From positions 1 through 10,999 of the forward strand of contig WQYJ01000056.1 of NCBI GenBank assembly GCA_009781325.1: 10,999 nt of DNA, read 5' to 3'. Positions 1 through 7,494 of the stretch are shown one piece after another. The notes below the pieces were generated by a model that was not told where the DNA came from, did no database searches, and saw nothing but the letters and a program-made list of their open reading frames with translations. Position 1 is the first letter of the stretch; every line of letters starts with the position of its first letter. Origin of the DNA: Propionibacteriaceae bacterium. Its GTDB lineage: Bacteria > Actinomycetota > Actinomycetes > Propionibacteriales > Propionibacteriaceae. Position numbers and translations under genes: made by a program.

Positions 1-25
1 TCCATCGAAGGAGGTGACCTCATGA
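1..25 (+). CDS. nuoF: Probable 3' end of nuoF (last codons only)
   Basis: In the canonical operon nuoF precedes nuoG, so the bases before nuoG should be its tail. Reading from base 2 gives PSKEVTS and a stop at 23-25, which overlaps the nuoG ATG as ATGA, the junction style seen at three other places in this operon. Reading from base 3 gives a stop at 15-17 instead. Too little sequence is present to recognise NuoF itself, so the assignment rests on gene order and the junction pattern. Confidence 0.35.
8..17 (+). promoter_or_regulatory. Ribosome binding site of nuoG
   Basis: AAGGAGGTGA is a full-length complement to the 3' end of 16S rRNA. The GGAGG core ends 7 nt before the ATG at 22. It fixes the nuoG start at 22 rather than at the internal ATG codons for residues 7 and 10. 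Confidence 0.85.
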
Positions 26-2409
26 GCGAAGCAGTATCCATGGCCGAGATGGTGACCATCACCATCGACGGAACCCAGGTCACGATACCGAAGGGCACGA
101 TGGCACTTCGCGCTGCTGAGGCAGCAGGAATTGCCATTCCGCGTTTCTGTGACCACCCTCTGCTGGATCCCGCTGGGTCCTGCCGTCAATGCATGGTCGA
201 TATCGTTGACGCCGGCAATGGCCGAGGCTTCCCCAAGCCGCAGCCATCCTGTGCCACCGAAGCCATGAACGGCATGATCCTCGCGACCCAGAACACCTCC
301 GAAGCTGCGGCAAAAGCCCAAGCCGATGTTCTGGAGCTCCTGCTGATCAATCACCCGCTGGATTGCCCCATCTGCGATAAGGGCGGAGAGTGCCCCCTGC
401 AGAACCAAGCACTGGCACAGGGACGATCCGAGACACGGTACGACGGGGTCAAGAGGAGCTATCCGAAGCCGATTGCGCTGTCCGAGTTGATCCTCCTCGA
501 CCGGGAACGCTGCGTACTGTGTGCACGCTGTACCCGTTTCTCCGACCAGATTGCTGGAGACCCGATGATCAGCCTGGTCGAACGTGGAATCAAGCAGCAG
601 GTCGGCATCTATCCTGAGCAGCCCTTCGATTCCTATTTCTCGGGCAACGTCGTTCAGATCTGCCCAGTCGGTGCGCTGACTTCGTCTGACTACCGCTTCT
701 CAGCCCGGCCCTTCGACCTGGTTTCCACCGTGACAACCTGCGAGAACTGCGCGGCTGGGTGCCAGTTGCGAGTCGATGCACGCCGATTTGAGGTACGCCG
801 CAGGTACGCAGGAGAAAACCCAGAAATCAACGAGGAATGGTCATGTGACCGAGGTCGATTCGGATTCGTCTCCGCACGCGGAGAGGACCGCATCACCAAA
901 CCCATGATCCGCCTCAACGGCGAATGGGTGAAAGTGTCCTGGCCGGAAGCACTCGATGCTGCTGTGGCAGGATTGAAGGCCGCCGAGGCTTCGACGGGTG
1001 TTCTGCTTTCGGGTCGTCTCACCCTAGAAACCTCGTACGCCTACTCAAAGTTCGCACGCACCGTACTTCAGACAAACTCCATTGACTTCAGGACCCGAGC
1101 CTCAAGCACAGAGGAAGCCCAGTTCCTGGCAGCCATGGTCGCATCAGCATCAACAACGGTGACCTATGAAGACCTCGAAAGAGCCAAGAAGGTCATCCTG
1201 GTCTACTTAGAACCCGAGGACGAGTCACCTGCTGTCTTCCTGAGGCTGCGCAAAGCCACGCGGAAGAAGGGCCTCACAGTTGACGTGGTTTCGACTTTCC
1301 TCACCCGGGGTTCAGCCAAGCTCAATGCCAACCTGATTCCGACACGGCCCTATGATGCCCCCCAGGCCATTGCCAATCTTCAAGCCGATGAGGACACAAT
1401 CATCCTGGTCGGTGAGCGCCTCGCCCAGATTCCGGGCGGGTTCACCGCTTTGGCAGCAAAGGTGAATAGCTCTGGAGCCAAGATGGCGTGGATTCCGCGC
1501 CGGGCCGGTGAAGTGGGTGCGGTCGAAACGGGTTGTTTGCCGGGTCTGCTCCCCAATGCTCATCCCGCCAAGGATGCCGATGCAGCCGCAAGAATCAATG
1601 AAGCCTGGGGTTGTGAGCTCCCAACAACGCCAGGGCTGGAGTTCCCAGCCCAGATTGAGGCGGCAGCCCAGGGCAAGCTCAAGGCTCTGGTTGTCTCCGG
1701 TATCGAAGCTGATGACTTCCCTGACCCCGATGCAGTACGCAGCGCTCTGAGAACTGCCTTCGTGGTCAGTCTCGAGTCGAGGATGTCTGAAGCAGCCAAT
1801 CTTGCCAACGTCATCCTTCCTGTGGATCTGCTGGAGGAAACAGAAGGGAGCTTCCTGAACTGGGAGCATCGTCTGTGCCCGGTCAATCAGGTCATCGGTT
1901 CCAACCGTTCAGCGATGGATGAAATACGAGTTCTCGCTGCCTTGGCTCAAGCCATGGGCCAGCCGCTGGGCTTCCGTACTCCAGAAGGAGCCTGGGAGTC
2001 CTTCGCACAGCTTCCCGATTGGGATGGCCAGCCATCCGCGATGACACCGGTGACTCCAAGCACCGATGACGCCAAGGGTGTGGTGGTCTCAACCTGGCGC
2101 GAGTTGATCGATGACTCACGCTGCCTGGACGGTGCAGAACCGCTGCATTCCACATCTCGGTCCATCGTTGCTCGAATTTCACCTGCAACCCTGCGTACTG
2201 AAGGCTTGGCAACCTCCACCTTCGTACGTCTCACTGGTCCCAAGGGATCCGCGACTTTCCCGCTGCAGGTGGACCCAACCATGGTCGAGGGGGTTATCTG
2301 GGCTCCTGCGAGATCCCGGAATAAGGCGCTCAGCGCAATCGGAGTCGGTGTTGGCGTGGAGGTCACTCTCGCTGCGGCACCTGACCCCAAGAAAGAAGGT
2401 GAAGAATGA
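22..2409 (+). CDS. nuoG: NADH-quinone oxidoreductase subunit G (NuoG)
   Basis: This 795-residue protein is the large Fe-S subunit of the complex I peripheral arm. It passes electrons from the NuoE/F NADH module towards NuoI and NuoB. The cysteine pattern is complete. A [2Fe-2S] ferredoxin domain has Cys43, 54, 57 and 77 (cluster N1b). His111 with Cys115, 118 and 124 is the His-Cys3 ligand set of N5. Cys164, 167, 170 and 214 (in ICPVGAL) bind N4. Cys240, 243, 247 and 275 form CxxCxxxCx27C, the ligand set of the extra cluster N7, which only some bacterial NuoG proteins have. Residues from about 275 to 700 are the molybdopterin-oxidoreductase-like domain, which in complex I carries no molybdenum cofactor. 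A small beta-rich C-terminal domain follows. The length fits actinobacterial NuoG. The stop overlaps the nuoH start by 4 nt. No frameshift or missing ligand was seen. Confidence 0.97.
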   Translation: MSEAVSMAEMVTITIDGTQVTIPKGTMALRAAEAAGIAIPRFCDHPLLDPAGSCRQCMVDIVDAGNGRGFPKPQPSCATEAMNGMILATQNTSEAAAKAQADVLELLLINHPLDCPICDKGGECPLQNQALAQGRSETRYDGVKRSYPKPIALSELILLDRERCVLCARCTRFSDQIAGDPMISLVERGIKQQVGIYPEQPFDSYFSGNVVQICPVGALTSSDYRFSARPFDLVSTVTTCENCAAGCQLRVDARRFEVRRRYAGENPEINEEWSCDRGRFGFVSARGEDRITKPMIRLNGEWVKVSWPEALDAAVAGLKAAEASTGVLLSGRLTLETSYAYSKFARTVLQTNSIDFRTRASSTEEAQFLAAMVASASTTVTYEDLERAKKVILVYLEPEDESPAVFLRLRKATRKKGLTVDVVSTFLTRGSAKLNANLIPTRPYDAPQAIANLQADEDTIILVGERLAQIPGGFTALAAKVNSSGAKMAWIPRRAGEVGAVETGCLPGLLPNAHPAKDADAAARINEAWGCELPTTPGLEFPAQIEAAAQGKLKALVVSGIEADDFPDPDAVRSALRTAFVVSLESRMSEAANLANVILPVDLLEETEGSFLNWEHRLCPVNQVIGSNRSAMDEIRVLAALAQAMGQPLGFRTPEGAWESFAQLPDWDGQPSAMTPVTPSTDDAKGVVVSTWRELIDDSRCLDGAEPLHSTSRSIVARISPATLRTEGLATSTFVRLTGPKGSATFPLQVDPTMVEGVIWAPARSRNKALSAIGVGVGVEVTLAAAPDPKKEGEE

Positions 2410-3761
2410 GTCCGGATACTTCTCTGGTCTTCGGCACTGACCCCTGGTGGATCATCCTGATCAAGATCCTGGGTCTGGTTGTCTTCTTACTGACATTTAC
2501 GATTTTCAATGTCTGGTTCGAGCGCCGGGTTGTTGCCAAGATGCAGCACCGCAAAGGCCCCATCATGAATGGTCCTTTCGGGTTGGCTCAGGCTCTCGCC
2601 GATGGTACGAAAGCACTTCTCAAGGAGGATTTCCGCCCCACAGGAGCTGACAAGGTGATCTTCACCTTGGCACCGATCCTCACAGGCAGCGCTGCCTTCA
2701 CCGCCTGGTCGGTCATGCCGATGGGCGGGGAAGTCACCATGTTCGGTGTCAAGACACAACTCCAGCTCACAGACCTGCCCATGGGTGTTCTGTTTATGCT
2801 CTCGGTGGCTGCGGTCGGCATCTACGGTGTTGTGTTGGCTGGGTGGGCATCCACCTCGGAGTACTCCCTGATCGGCTCGATCCGTTCAACAGCCCAGATG
2901 ATCTCGTACGAAATCGCCATGGGCCTGTCACTGGTGGCAGTATTCATGTACGCCGGGTCCATGTCGACCGCCGACATCGTCGCGGCTCAAGGGGAAACCT
3001 GGGGAGTTTTCACCTCGTTGCAGTTCCCGAGTTGGTACGGCATCCTGCTCTTGCCGAGCTTTGTGATCTACGTGATCTCTATGGTCGCTGAAACCAACAG
3101 GGCACCCTTCGACCTCGTCGAATGCGAACAGGAAATCGTGTCCGGGTATCTCACCGACTACTCCGGTTTCCGGTACGCGGTGTACTTCCTGGCTGAGTAC
3201 ATCAACATGGCGACAGTCTCTGGGGTGGCAACGACACTGTTCTTGGGTGGTTATCGAGCACCATGGCCGATCACTCCATGGCTGACCGAACATGCGGGAT
3301 GGTCATGGATCGATGATGGCTGGATGGGGCCGGTGTGGTTTATCGGGAAGGTGCTGTGCTTCATCTTCCTCTTCATCTGGCTGCGAGGCGCCCTGCCGCG
3401 TCTTCGCTACGACCAATTCATGCAGTTCGGCTGGAAGGTGCTGATTCCGATCAACCTAGTGTGGATCGTCGCTGTGGCAACAGCCCGCATCGGCGCATCG
3501 GAAGGATGGTTCTCTCAGACCGTACTGTTGGGTTCCGCAGGGGTTGTTATCGTACTTCTGCTGGTGCTGCTGTTGATTCCCAGTAAGGCTGGGGCAGTCA
3601 GATCGGAGGTCAGTCGCGTACCCGCGGTAGAAGAAGGGGTATTCGACCCCTTCGCTGGCGGTTACCCCGTACCTCCGATGTCGGGTCAGATCCTTCCAGA
3701 TTCTGATGAAGTCCTCGTCTCCAGTGAGGGCGACATCATCGAGCAAGATCAGGAGGACTGA
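2406..3761 (+). CDS. nuoH: NADH-quinone oxidoreductase subunit H (NuoH)
   Basis: NuoH is the membrane subunit that joins the peripheral arm to the pump arm and forms most of the quinone-binding chamber. The 451 residues show about eight or nine hydrophobic helices (first at about 15-36, last at about 370-392). Family motifs are present: a charged ERRVVAKMQHRKGP loop at 39-52, LADGTKALLKED at 64-75, SEYSLIGSIRSTAQMISYE at 151-169, and ETNRAPFDLVECEQE at 229-243 with the acidic triad Glu239, Glu241 and Glu243. The motif usually written GPNRxGP reads GPIMNGP here (51-57). After the last helix there is a hydrophilic tail of about 58 residues ending in SSEGDIIEQDQED, absent from short NuoH proteins such as that of E. 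coli (about 325 aa). The ATG overlaps the nuoG stop (ATGA) and is preceded by GAAGGTGA. The nuoI start follows after 1 nt. Confidence 0.97.
   Translation: MSPDTSLVFGTDPWWIILIKILGLVVFLLTFTIFNVWFERRVVAKMQHRKGPIMNGPFGLAQALADGTKALLKEDFRPTGADKVIFTLAPILTGSAAFTAWSVMPMGGEVTMFGVKTQLQLTDLPMGVLFMLSVAAVGIYGVVLAGWASTSEYSLIGSIRSTAQMISYEIAMGLSLVAVFMYAGSMSTADIVAAQGETWGVFTSLQFPSWYGILLLPSFVIYVISMVAETNRAPFDLVECEQEIVSGYLTDYSGFRYAVYFLAEYINMATVSGVATTLFLGGYRAPWPITPWLTEHAGWSWIDDGWMGPVWFIGKVLCFIFLFIWLRGALPRLRYDQFMQFGWKVLIPINLVWIVAVATARIGASEGWFSQTVLLGSAGVVIVLLLVLLLIPSKAGAVRSEVSRVPAVEEGVFDPFAGGYPVPPMSGQILPDSDEVLVSSEGDIIEQDQED
3751..3756 (+). promoter_or_regulatory. Ribosome binding site that decides the nuoI start
   Basis: AGGAGG lies inside the last codons of nuoH, 6 nt before the ATG at 3763. 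It selects this ATG over the longer in-frame start at 3706, which would lie inside nuoH and add 19 residues (MKSSSPVRATSSSKIRRTD) unlike the family. Confidence 0.85.
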
Positions 3762-3762
3762 T

Positions 3763-4338
3763 ATGGGCCTATTTGATCCGTGGAAGGGATTCATCATCAC
3801 CTTCCAAACGATGTTCCGTAAGACCTTCACCCAGGGTTACCCCGAGAAGCGCAAAGAGAAAGTCACCGAGGCTCGGTTCCATGGCCGTCACCAACTCAAC
3901 CGCTGGCCCGATGGCTTGGAAAAGTGTGTGGGCTGCGAACTCTGTGCATGGGCCTGCCCTGCTGACGCTATCTATGTTGAAGCCGGAGAGAATACCGACG
4001 AAGAGCGCTACTCACCCTCTGAGAGGTACGGCAAGGTCTACCAAATCAACTACCTGCGATGCATCTTCTGCGGAATGTGTATCGAAGCCTGCCCAACCCG
4101 GGCGCTGACCATGACCAATGAGTTCAAACTCGCTGACCGGTCACGGGCGAAACTGATCTACACCAAGGAGGAGCTCTTGGCACCGCTATTGGAAGGGATG
4201 CAAGCCCCTCCCCATCCGCTGCGTTTGGCAGAAGATGAGCGTGAATATTTCCTGGGTCTTCCAGATTCAGGAGATGACAACCGCGTACCAACTCCTTGGC
4301 TGGTCTCCTCAATTCGAGTGAAGGGGGATCAAGCATGA
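3763..4338 (+). CDS. nuoI: NADH-quinone oxidoreductase subunit I (NuoI)
   Basis: NuoI is the ferredoxin-like subunit of the peripheral arm that carries clusters N6a and N6b and relays electrons from NuoG to NuoB. The 191-residue product has an amphipathic N-terminus (MGLFDPWKGFIITFQTMF) that lies on the membrane in this family. Two complete [4Fe-4S] motifs follow: CVGCELCAWACP with Cys55, 58, 61 and 65, and CIFCGMCIEACP with Cys100, 103, 106 and 110. The basic stretch KRKEKVTEARFHGRH precedes the first motif. The C-terminal ~70 residues are hydrophilic and end in SIRVKGDQA. I chose the ATG at 3763 from the AGGAGG at 3751-3756 and because the upstream in-frame extension is the shadow of nuoH. 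The stop overlaps the nuoJ start by 4 nt. Confidence 0.97.
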   Translation: MGLFDPWKGFIITFQTMFRKTFTQGYPEKRKEKVTEARFHGRHQLNRWPDGLEKCVGCELCAWACPADAIYVEAGENTDEERYSPSERYGKVYQINYLRCIFCGMCIEACPTRALTMTNEFKLADRSRAKLIYTKEELLAPLLEGMQAPPHPLRLAEDEREYFLGLPDSGDDNRVPTPWLVSSIRVKGDQA

Positions 4339-5276
4339 ATCTGATACCCATGATCACAGGTACCGACGTAGCCTTTTGGATCTGCGCCGTACTTGCGATC
4401 CTCGGTGGAGTCGGGCTGGTGAGTTTCAAAAAACCGGTCTACTCTGCTCTATGTTTGGCCCTCGTGATGCTCTCTCTGGCTGTGATCTACGCCAGTCTGG
4501 GCGCACCCTTCCTGTTTGCCGTACAGATCATCGTCTATATGGGCGCAGTCCTGATGCTGTTCTTGTTCGTCATCATGCTGGTTGGTGTCGAAGCGCGAGA
4601 CTCTCTGGCAGAAACCCTGAAAGGCCATCGTGTCGCTGTGGGGTTGGCTGCTGTGGGAGTTCTCGGGTTGCTGACCCTAGCTATCATGCAAGGAATCGTC
4701 GGCTCACCGATCGGCAGTGATGGTGTGAACAACGCTGCCGGAGGGAATGTCCAAGGGTTAGCAGGTCTGATTTTCTCCCGCTATGTGATCGCCTTCGAAT
4801 CCACAGCGCTGCTGCTCATCACTGCAGCAGTGGCAGCGATGGTGCTGGCGCATCCTGAGCGGCTGACGAAGAAGCCTTCCCAACCGGAACGCGCTGCCCA
4901 GCGTTTGGCAGACTTTGTTGAGTCTGGCAAGCATCCTGGACCACAGCCTAACTCCGGTGTTTTCGCCCGTCATAACTCCATTGCAACACCGGCCCTTCTT
5001 CCCGATGGGTCTGTTGCCCCTGGGTCGGTTTCCGGTGTTATTGCTGACCGAGTCACGATTGCCTCACCAGAGGAGCTGTGGGCCCCTCATGATGAGATGC
5101 TGGCTTCGATTGAAGAGAATTCTTCGGAGTCCTTCGAGTTCGAATCTCAGGAAATGATCGGTACCTCCACAGCAATGGAAGAACTGGTCGAGTTCATTGA
5201 AATCCAAGACGACGAGGTACCTGGCACCGATGAGGATGCCGCGGATACCGACGAAGAAGAAGAGGAGGACGCCTGA
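4335..5276 (+). CDS. nuoJ: NADH-quinone oxidoreductase subunit J (NuoJ)
   Basis: NuoJ is a membrane subunit beside NuoH and NuoK; its third helix carries a pi-bulge thought to take part in coupling quinone chemistry to proton transfer. Five helices are visible at about 12-30, 36-55, 61-83, 100-120 and 150-172. The diagnostic third-helix motif IVYMGAVLMLFLFVIMLVG is at 66-84, and FESTALLLITAAVAAMVLAH closes the membrane part. The remaining ~140 residues are hydrophilic. Their first half has ARHNSIATPALLPDGS, which looks like the actinobacterial NuoJ tail. The second half is strongly acidic and ends in DTDEEEEEDA. The total of 313 residues compares with about 184 in E. coli. The ATG at 4335 overlaps the nuoI stop and has GGGGG at 4323-4327 with 7-nt spacing. 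An upstream in-frame TTG at 4296 lies inside nuoI and is rejected. The stop overlaps the nuoK start by 1 nt. Confidence 0.95.
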   Translation: MNLIPMITGTDVAFWICAVLAILGGVGLVSFKKPVYSALCLALVMLSLAVIYASLGAPFLFAVQIIVYMGAVLMLFLFVIMLVGVEARDSLAETLKGHRVAVGLAAVGVLGLLTLAIMQGIVGSPIGSDGVNNAAGGNVQGLAGLIFSRYVIAFESTALLLITAAVAAMVLAHPERLTKKPSQPERAAQRLADFVESGKHPGPQPNSGVFARHNSIATPALLPDGSVAPGSVSGVIADRVTIASPEELWAPHDEMLASIEENSSESFEFESQEMIGTSTAMEELVEFIEIQDDEVPGTDEDAADTDEEEEEDA

Positions 5277-5572
5277 TGACTAGTATGTACGCCATCCTCG
5301 CAGTCATCCTGTTCACGATAGGGCTGATCGGGTTCCTGATTCGCCGTAACGCCCTAGTTATCTTTATGTGTGTGGAGTTGATGCTGAACGCAGCTAATCT
5401 CCTCTTTGTGGCCTTCAGCTCCCATTACGGGATACTCGACGGGCAGATGGCAGCCTTCTTCGTGATGGTCGTCGCTGCTGCCGAGGTTGTGATTGGTCTG
5501 TCGATCATTGTGATGATCTCCCGTGCCCGCCGCTCGACCTCGGTCGACGATGAGATTCTTTTGAAGGGCTGA
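5276..5572 (+). CDS. nuoK: NADH-quinone oxidoreductase subunit K (NuoK)
   Basis: NuoK is a small three-helix membrane subunit, homologous to MrpC, that forms part of a proton path between NuoJ and NuoN. The length of 98 residues is normal. The two membrane glutamates essential in this family are present: Glu34 in VELMLNAANLLFVAF and Glu70 in VVAAAEVVIGLSI, matching E. coli Glu36 and Glu72. The start is ATG in TGATG, where the nuoJ stop shares one base with the nuoK start. GGAGG at 5264-5268 lies in the acidic-tail codons of nuoJ, 7 nt upstream. A later in-frame Met at residue 4 is possible but has no better ribosome binding site. The next gene begins 3 nt after the stop. Confidence 0.96.
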   Translation: MTSMYAILAVILFTIGLIGFLIRRNALVIFMCVELMLNAANLLFVAFSSHYGILDGQMAAFFVMVVAAAEVVIGLSIIVMISRARRSTSVDDEILLKG

Positions 5573-5575
5573 GGC

Positions 5576-7483
5576 ATGTTAGAGGTTTACACATCAATTG
5601 CAAACACCGGGCTATTTCCATACGCCTGGCTGATGGTGGTCATCCCTGCTGCTGTAGCAGGATTACTCCTGATCTGCGGGAAGGTCACCAACTCCTTCGG
5701 TCACTTCATCGCCACCTTGGCACCCATCGCTTCCTTCACCTTCGCGGTGATCTACTTCGTGGAGCTTCTGGGATACCCCGAGATGGAAAGAGCAGTGAAC
5801 CTGGATTTCTACACCTGGATTGCTGCAGGTTCTTGGCAGATCGACATCGGAATGCTGATCGATCCGCTGTCGATCCTCTTCGTACTGCTGATCACCGGAG
5901 TGGGTTCCATCATCCACATCTACTCGATTGGCTACATGGCCCATGATCCGAACAGGCGGCGCTTCTTCGCGTACCTGAATCTGTTCATCGCGGCGATGCT
6001 TATCCTGGTTCTGGCTAACAACTACCTGGTTCTGTTTATCGGTTGGGAGGGTGTCGGCTTGGCTTCGTACCTGCTGATCTCCTTCTGGCAGGAACGCCCC
6101 AGTGCCGCTGCGGCTGGCAAGAAGGCGTTTGTGATGAACAGGGTCGGCGACCTGGGCCTGCTGATGGCAGCCTTCACGATGCTGGCGATGTTCTCGTCAA
6201 CCAGCTTTGCCGACGTCCATGCGGGTGCACCGTCACTGAGTGTGGGATGGGCTACCTTCATTGGGTTCATGCTTCTGCTGGCTGCCTGCGGCAAGTCAGC
6301 CCAAGTTCCGCTGCAAGCCTGGCTGCTCGATGCTATGGAAGGTCCGACTCCAGTGTCGGCCCTGATCCACGCGGCGACGATGGTTACGGCTGGCGTCTAC
6401 TTGGTCGTACGGGCAGGGGTTATCTTCGAGCAAGCCCCGGCAGCCCAGTTAGCGGTGGCGATTGTCGGTACGGTCACCCTGCTTGTTGGAGCGTGGATCG
6501 GTTGTTCGAAGGACGACATCAAGAAGGTTCTCGCTGGTTCCACGATGTCGCAGATCGGCTACATGATGCTGGCTGCGGGTATCGGTCCGGCTGGGTACGC
6601 CTTCGCTATCTTCCACCTGCTCACCCACGGCTTCTTCAAAGCCAATATGTTCCTGGGTGCAGGTTCGGTGATGCATGGGATGAACGACGACGTGAACATG
6701 CGTCACTATGGGGCTCTGCGCAAGCTGATGCCGATCACCTTCATCACCTTCGGCATTGGCTATCTGGCGATTATCGGATTCCCCTTCTTCGCAGGGTTCT
6801 ACTCCAAGGATCACATCATCGAAGCTGCCTTCCATGCGCAGCCCGCTCTCGGCGTACTCGCGCTGATTGGGGCTGGAGTGACGGCCTTCTATATGACGCG
6901 CTTGATGATCATGACCTTCACCAGTTCCTCGCGTTGGCGCAAGGAAGTTCACCCGCACGAATCACCAGCAGTGATGTGGATTCCACTGGTTCTGCTGGCC
7001 ATCGGTTCACTTATCGGCGGTATGGTCCTCAATGGTTGGATCGGCTCCTGGCTGTCATCGATTGGTGCCGAGACACCTGAGCACATGACCTGGTTGCCGG
7101 AGATTACCGTCATTGGAGGTATTACCTTTGCGGTGGTGGTCCTCGGAGCTGTTCTCGCTTGGCTCGTCTTCGGGAGGAAGCCAGTTCCGGATGAAGCACC
7201 TGAGAAGGTGTCGATCTTCACCACCATCGGCCGTAATGATCTCTTCGGTGACGCAGTGAACGATTACCTGGTTGTTAAGCCAGCATCGCTGCTGAGCCGA
7301 GGGGTTGCTCTCACTGATGAGAAGGGCATTGATCCGGCTACCGAAGGCACAGGCTGGCTTGTCCAAGCCATCGGTGACAAGGTGCGTCTGATCCAGAATG
7401 GGTACGTCCGTACCTATGGTCTAACACTAGCGATCGGGGTCGTACTTATCGGCCTGGCGTTAGTCTTAAGTCGGTTGGTCTGA
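5576..7483 (+). CDS. nuoL: NADH-quinone oxidoreductase subunit L (NuoL)
   Basis: NuoL is the distal antiporter-like proton-pumping subunit of the membrane arm, homologous to MrpA. The 635-residue protein keeps the full antiporter residue set: Glu158 in GWEGVGLASYLL, Lys240 in CGKSAQVPLQAWLLDAMEG, His265 in SALIHAATMVTAG, Lys355 in HGFFKANMF and Lys411 in AGFYSKDH. At least 14 hydrophobic segments are followed by a C-terminal region (about 525-635) that fits the long amphipathic lateral helix and its anchoring last helix; the end reads TYGLTLAIGVVLIGLALVLSRLV-like. The ATG at 5576 has GAAGGG at 5563-5568 with 7-nt spacing. The gene sits 3 nt after nuoK and 11 nt before nuoM. Length and motifs show an intact gene. 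Confidence 0.97.
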   Translation: MLEVYTSIANTGLFPYAWLMVVIPAAVAGLLLICGKVTNSFGHFIATLAPIASFTFAVIYFVELLGYPEMERAVNLDFYTWIAAGSWQIDIGMLIDPLSILFVLLITGVGSIIHIYSIGYMAHDPNRRRFFAYLNLFIAAMLILVLANNYLVLFIGWEGVGLASYLLISFWQERPSAAAAGKKAFVMNRVGDLGLLMAAFTMLAMFSSTSFADVHAGAPSLSVGWATFIGFMLLLAACGKSAQVPLQAWLLDAMEGPTPVSALIHAATMVTAGVYLVVRAGVIFEQAPAAQLAVAIVGTVTLLVGAWIGCSKDDIKKVLAGSTMSQIGYMMLAAGIGPAGYAFAIFHLLTHGFFKANMFLGAGSVMHGMNDDVNMRHYGALRKLMPITFITFGIGYLAIIGFPFFAGFYSKDHIIEAAFHAQPALGVLALIGAGVTAFYMTRLMIMTFTSSSRWRKEVHPHESPAVMWIPLVLLAIGSLIGGMVLNGWIGSWLSSIGAETPEHMTWLPEITVIGGITFAVVVLGAVLAWLVFGRKPVPDEAPEKVSIFTTIGRNDLFGDAVNDYLVVKPASLLSRGVALTDEKGIDPATEGTGWLVQAIGDKVRLIQNGYVRTYGLTLAIGVVLIGLALVLSRLV

Positions 7484-7489
7484 GGGGAG
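7483..7489 (+). promoter_or_regulatory. Ribosome binding site that decides the nuoM start
   Basis: AGGGGAG in the L/M gap ends 2 nt before a GTG (7492) and 5 nt before an in-frame ATG (7495). The spacing and codon favour the ATG, making the protein one residue shorter. Confidence 0.65.
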
Positions 7490-7494
7490 TTGTG

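Noticed and set aside
1312..1869. Minus-strand open frame of 185 codons opposite nuoG
   Set aside because: It is a shadow of the NuoG molybdopterin-like domain, with no ribosome binding site or family resemblance.
900..2200. NuoG as a molybdenum-containing formate dehydrogenase
   Set aside because: The molybdopterin-like fold is shared, but the N-terminal cluster set, operon place and sequence are those of complex I, and no Cys or Sec catalytic region is evident.
3706..3762. Longer N-terminus for NuoI
   Set aside because: The extra 19 residues are a frame shadow of the nuoH tail. The ATG at 3763 has a well-placed AGGAGG and gives a normal NuoI start.
4296..4334. Longer N-terminus for NuoJ from a TTG
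   Set aside because: The extension lies in nuoI and is not NuoJ-like. The ATG at 4335 fits the ATGA coupling and has a G-rich ribosome binding site.
6043..7080. 345-codon plus-strand open frame inside nuoL
   Set aside because: It is in another frame of nuoL. The product is rich in Arg, Gly, Trp and Cys with no domain, whereas the nuoL frame keeps every family residue.
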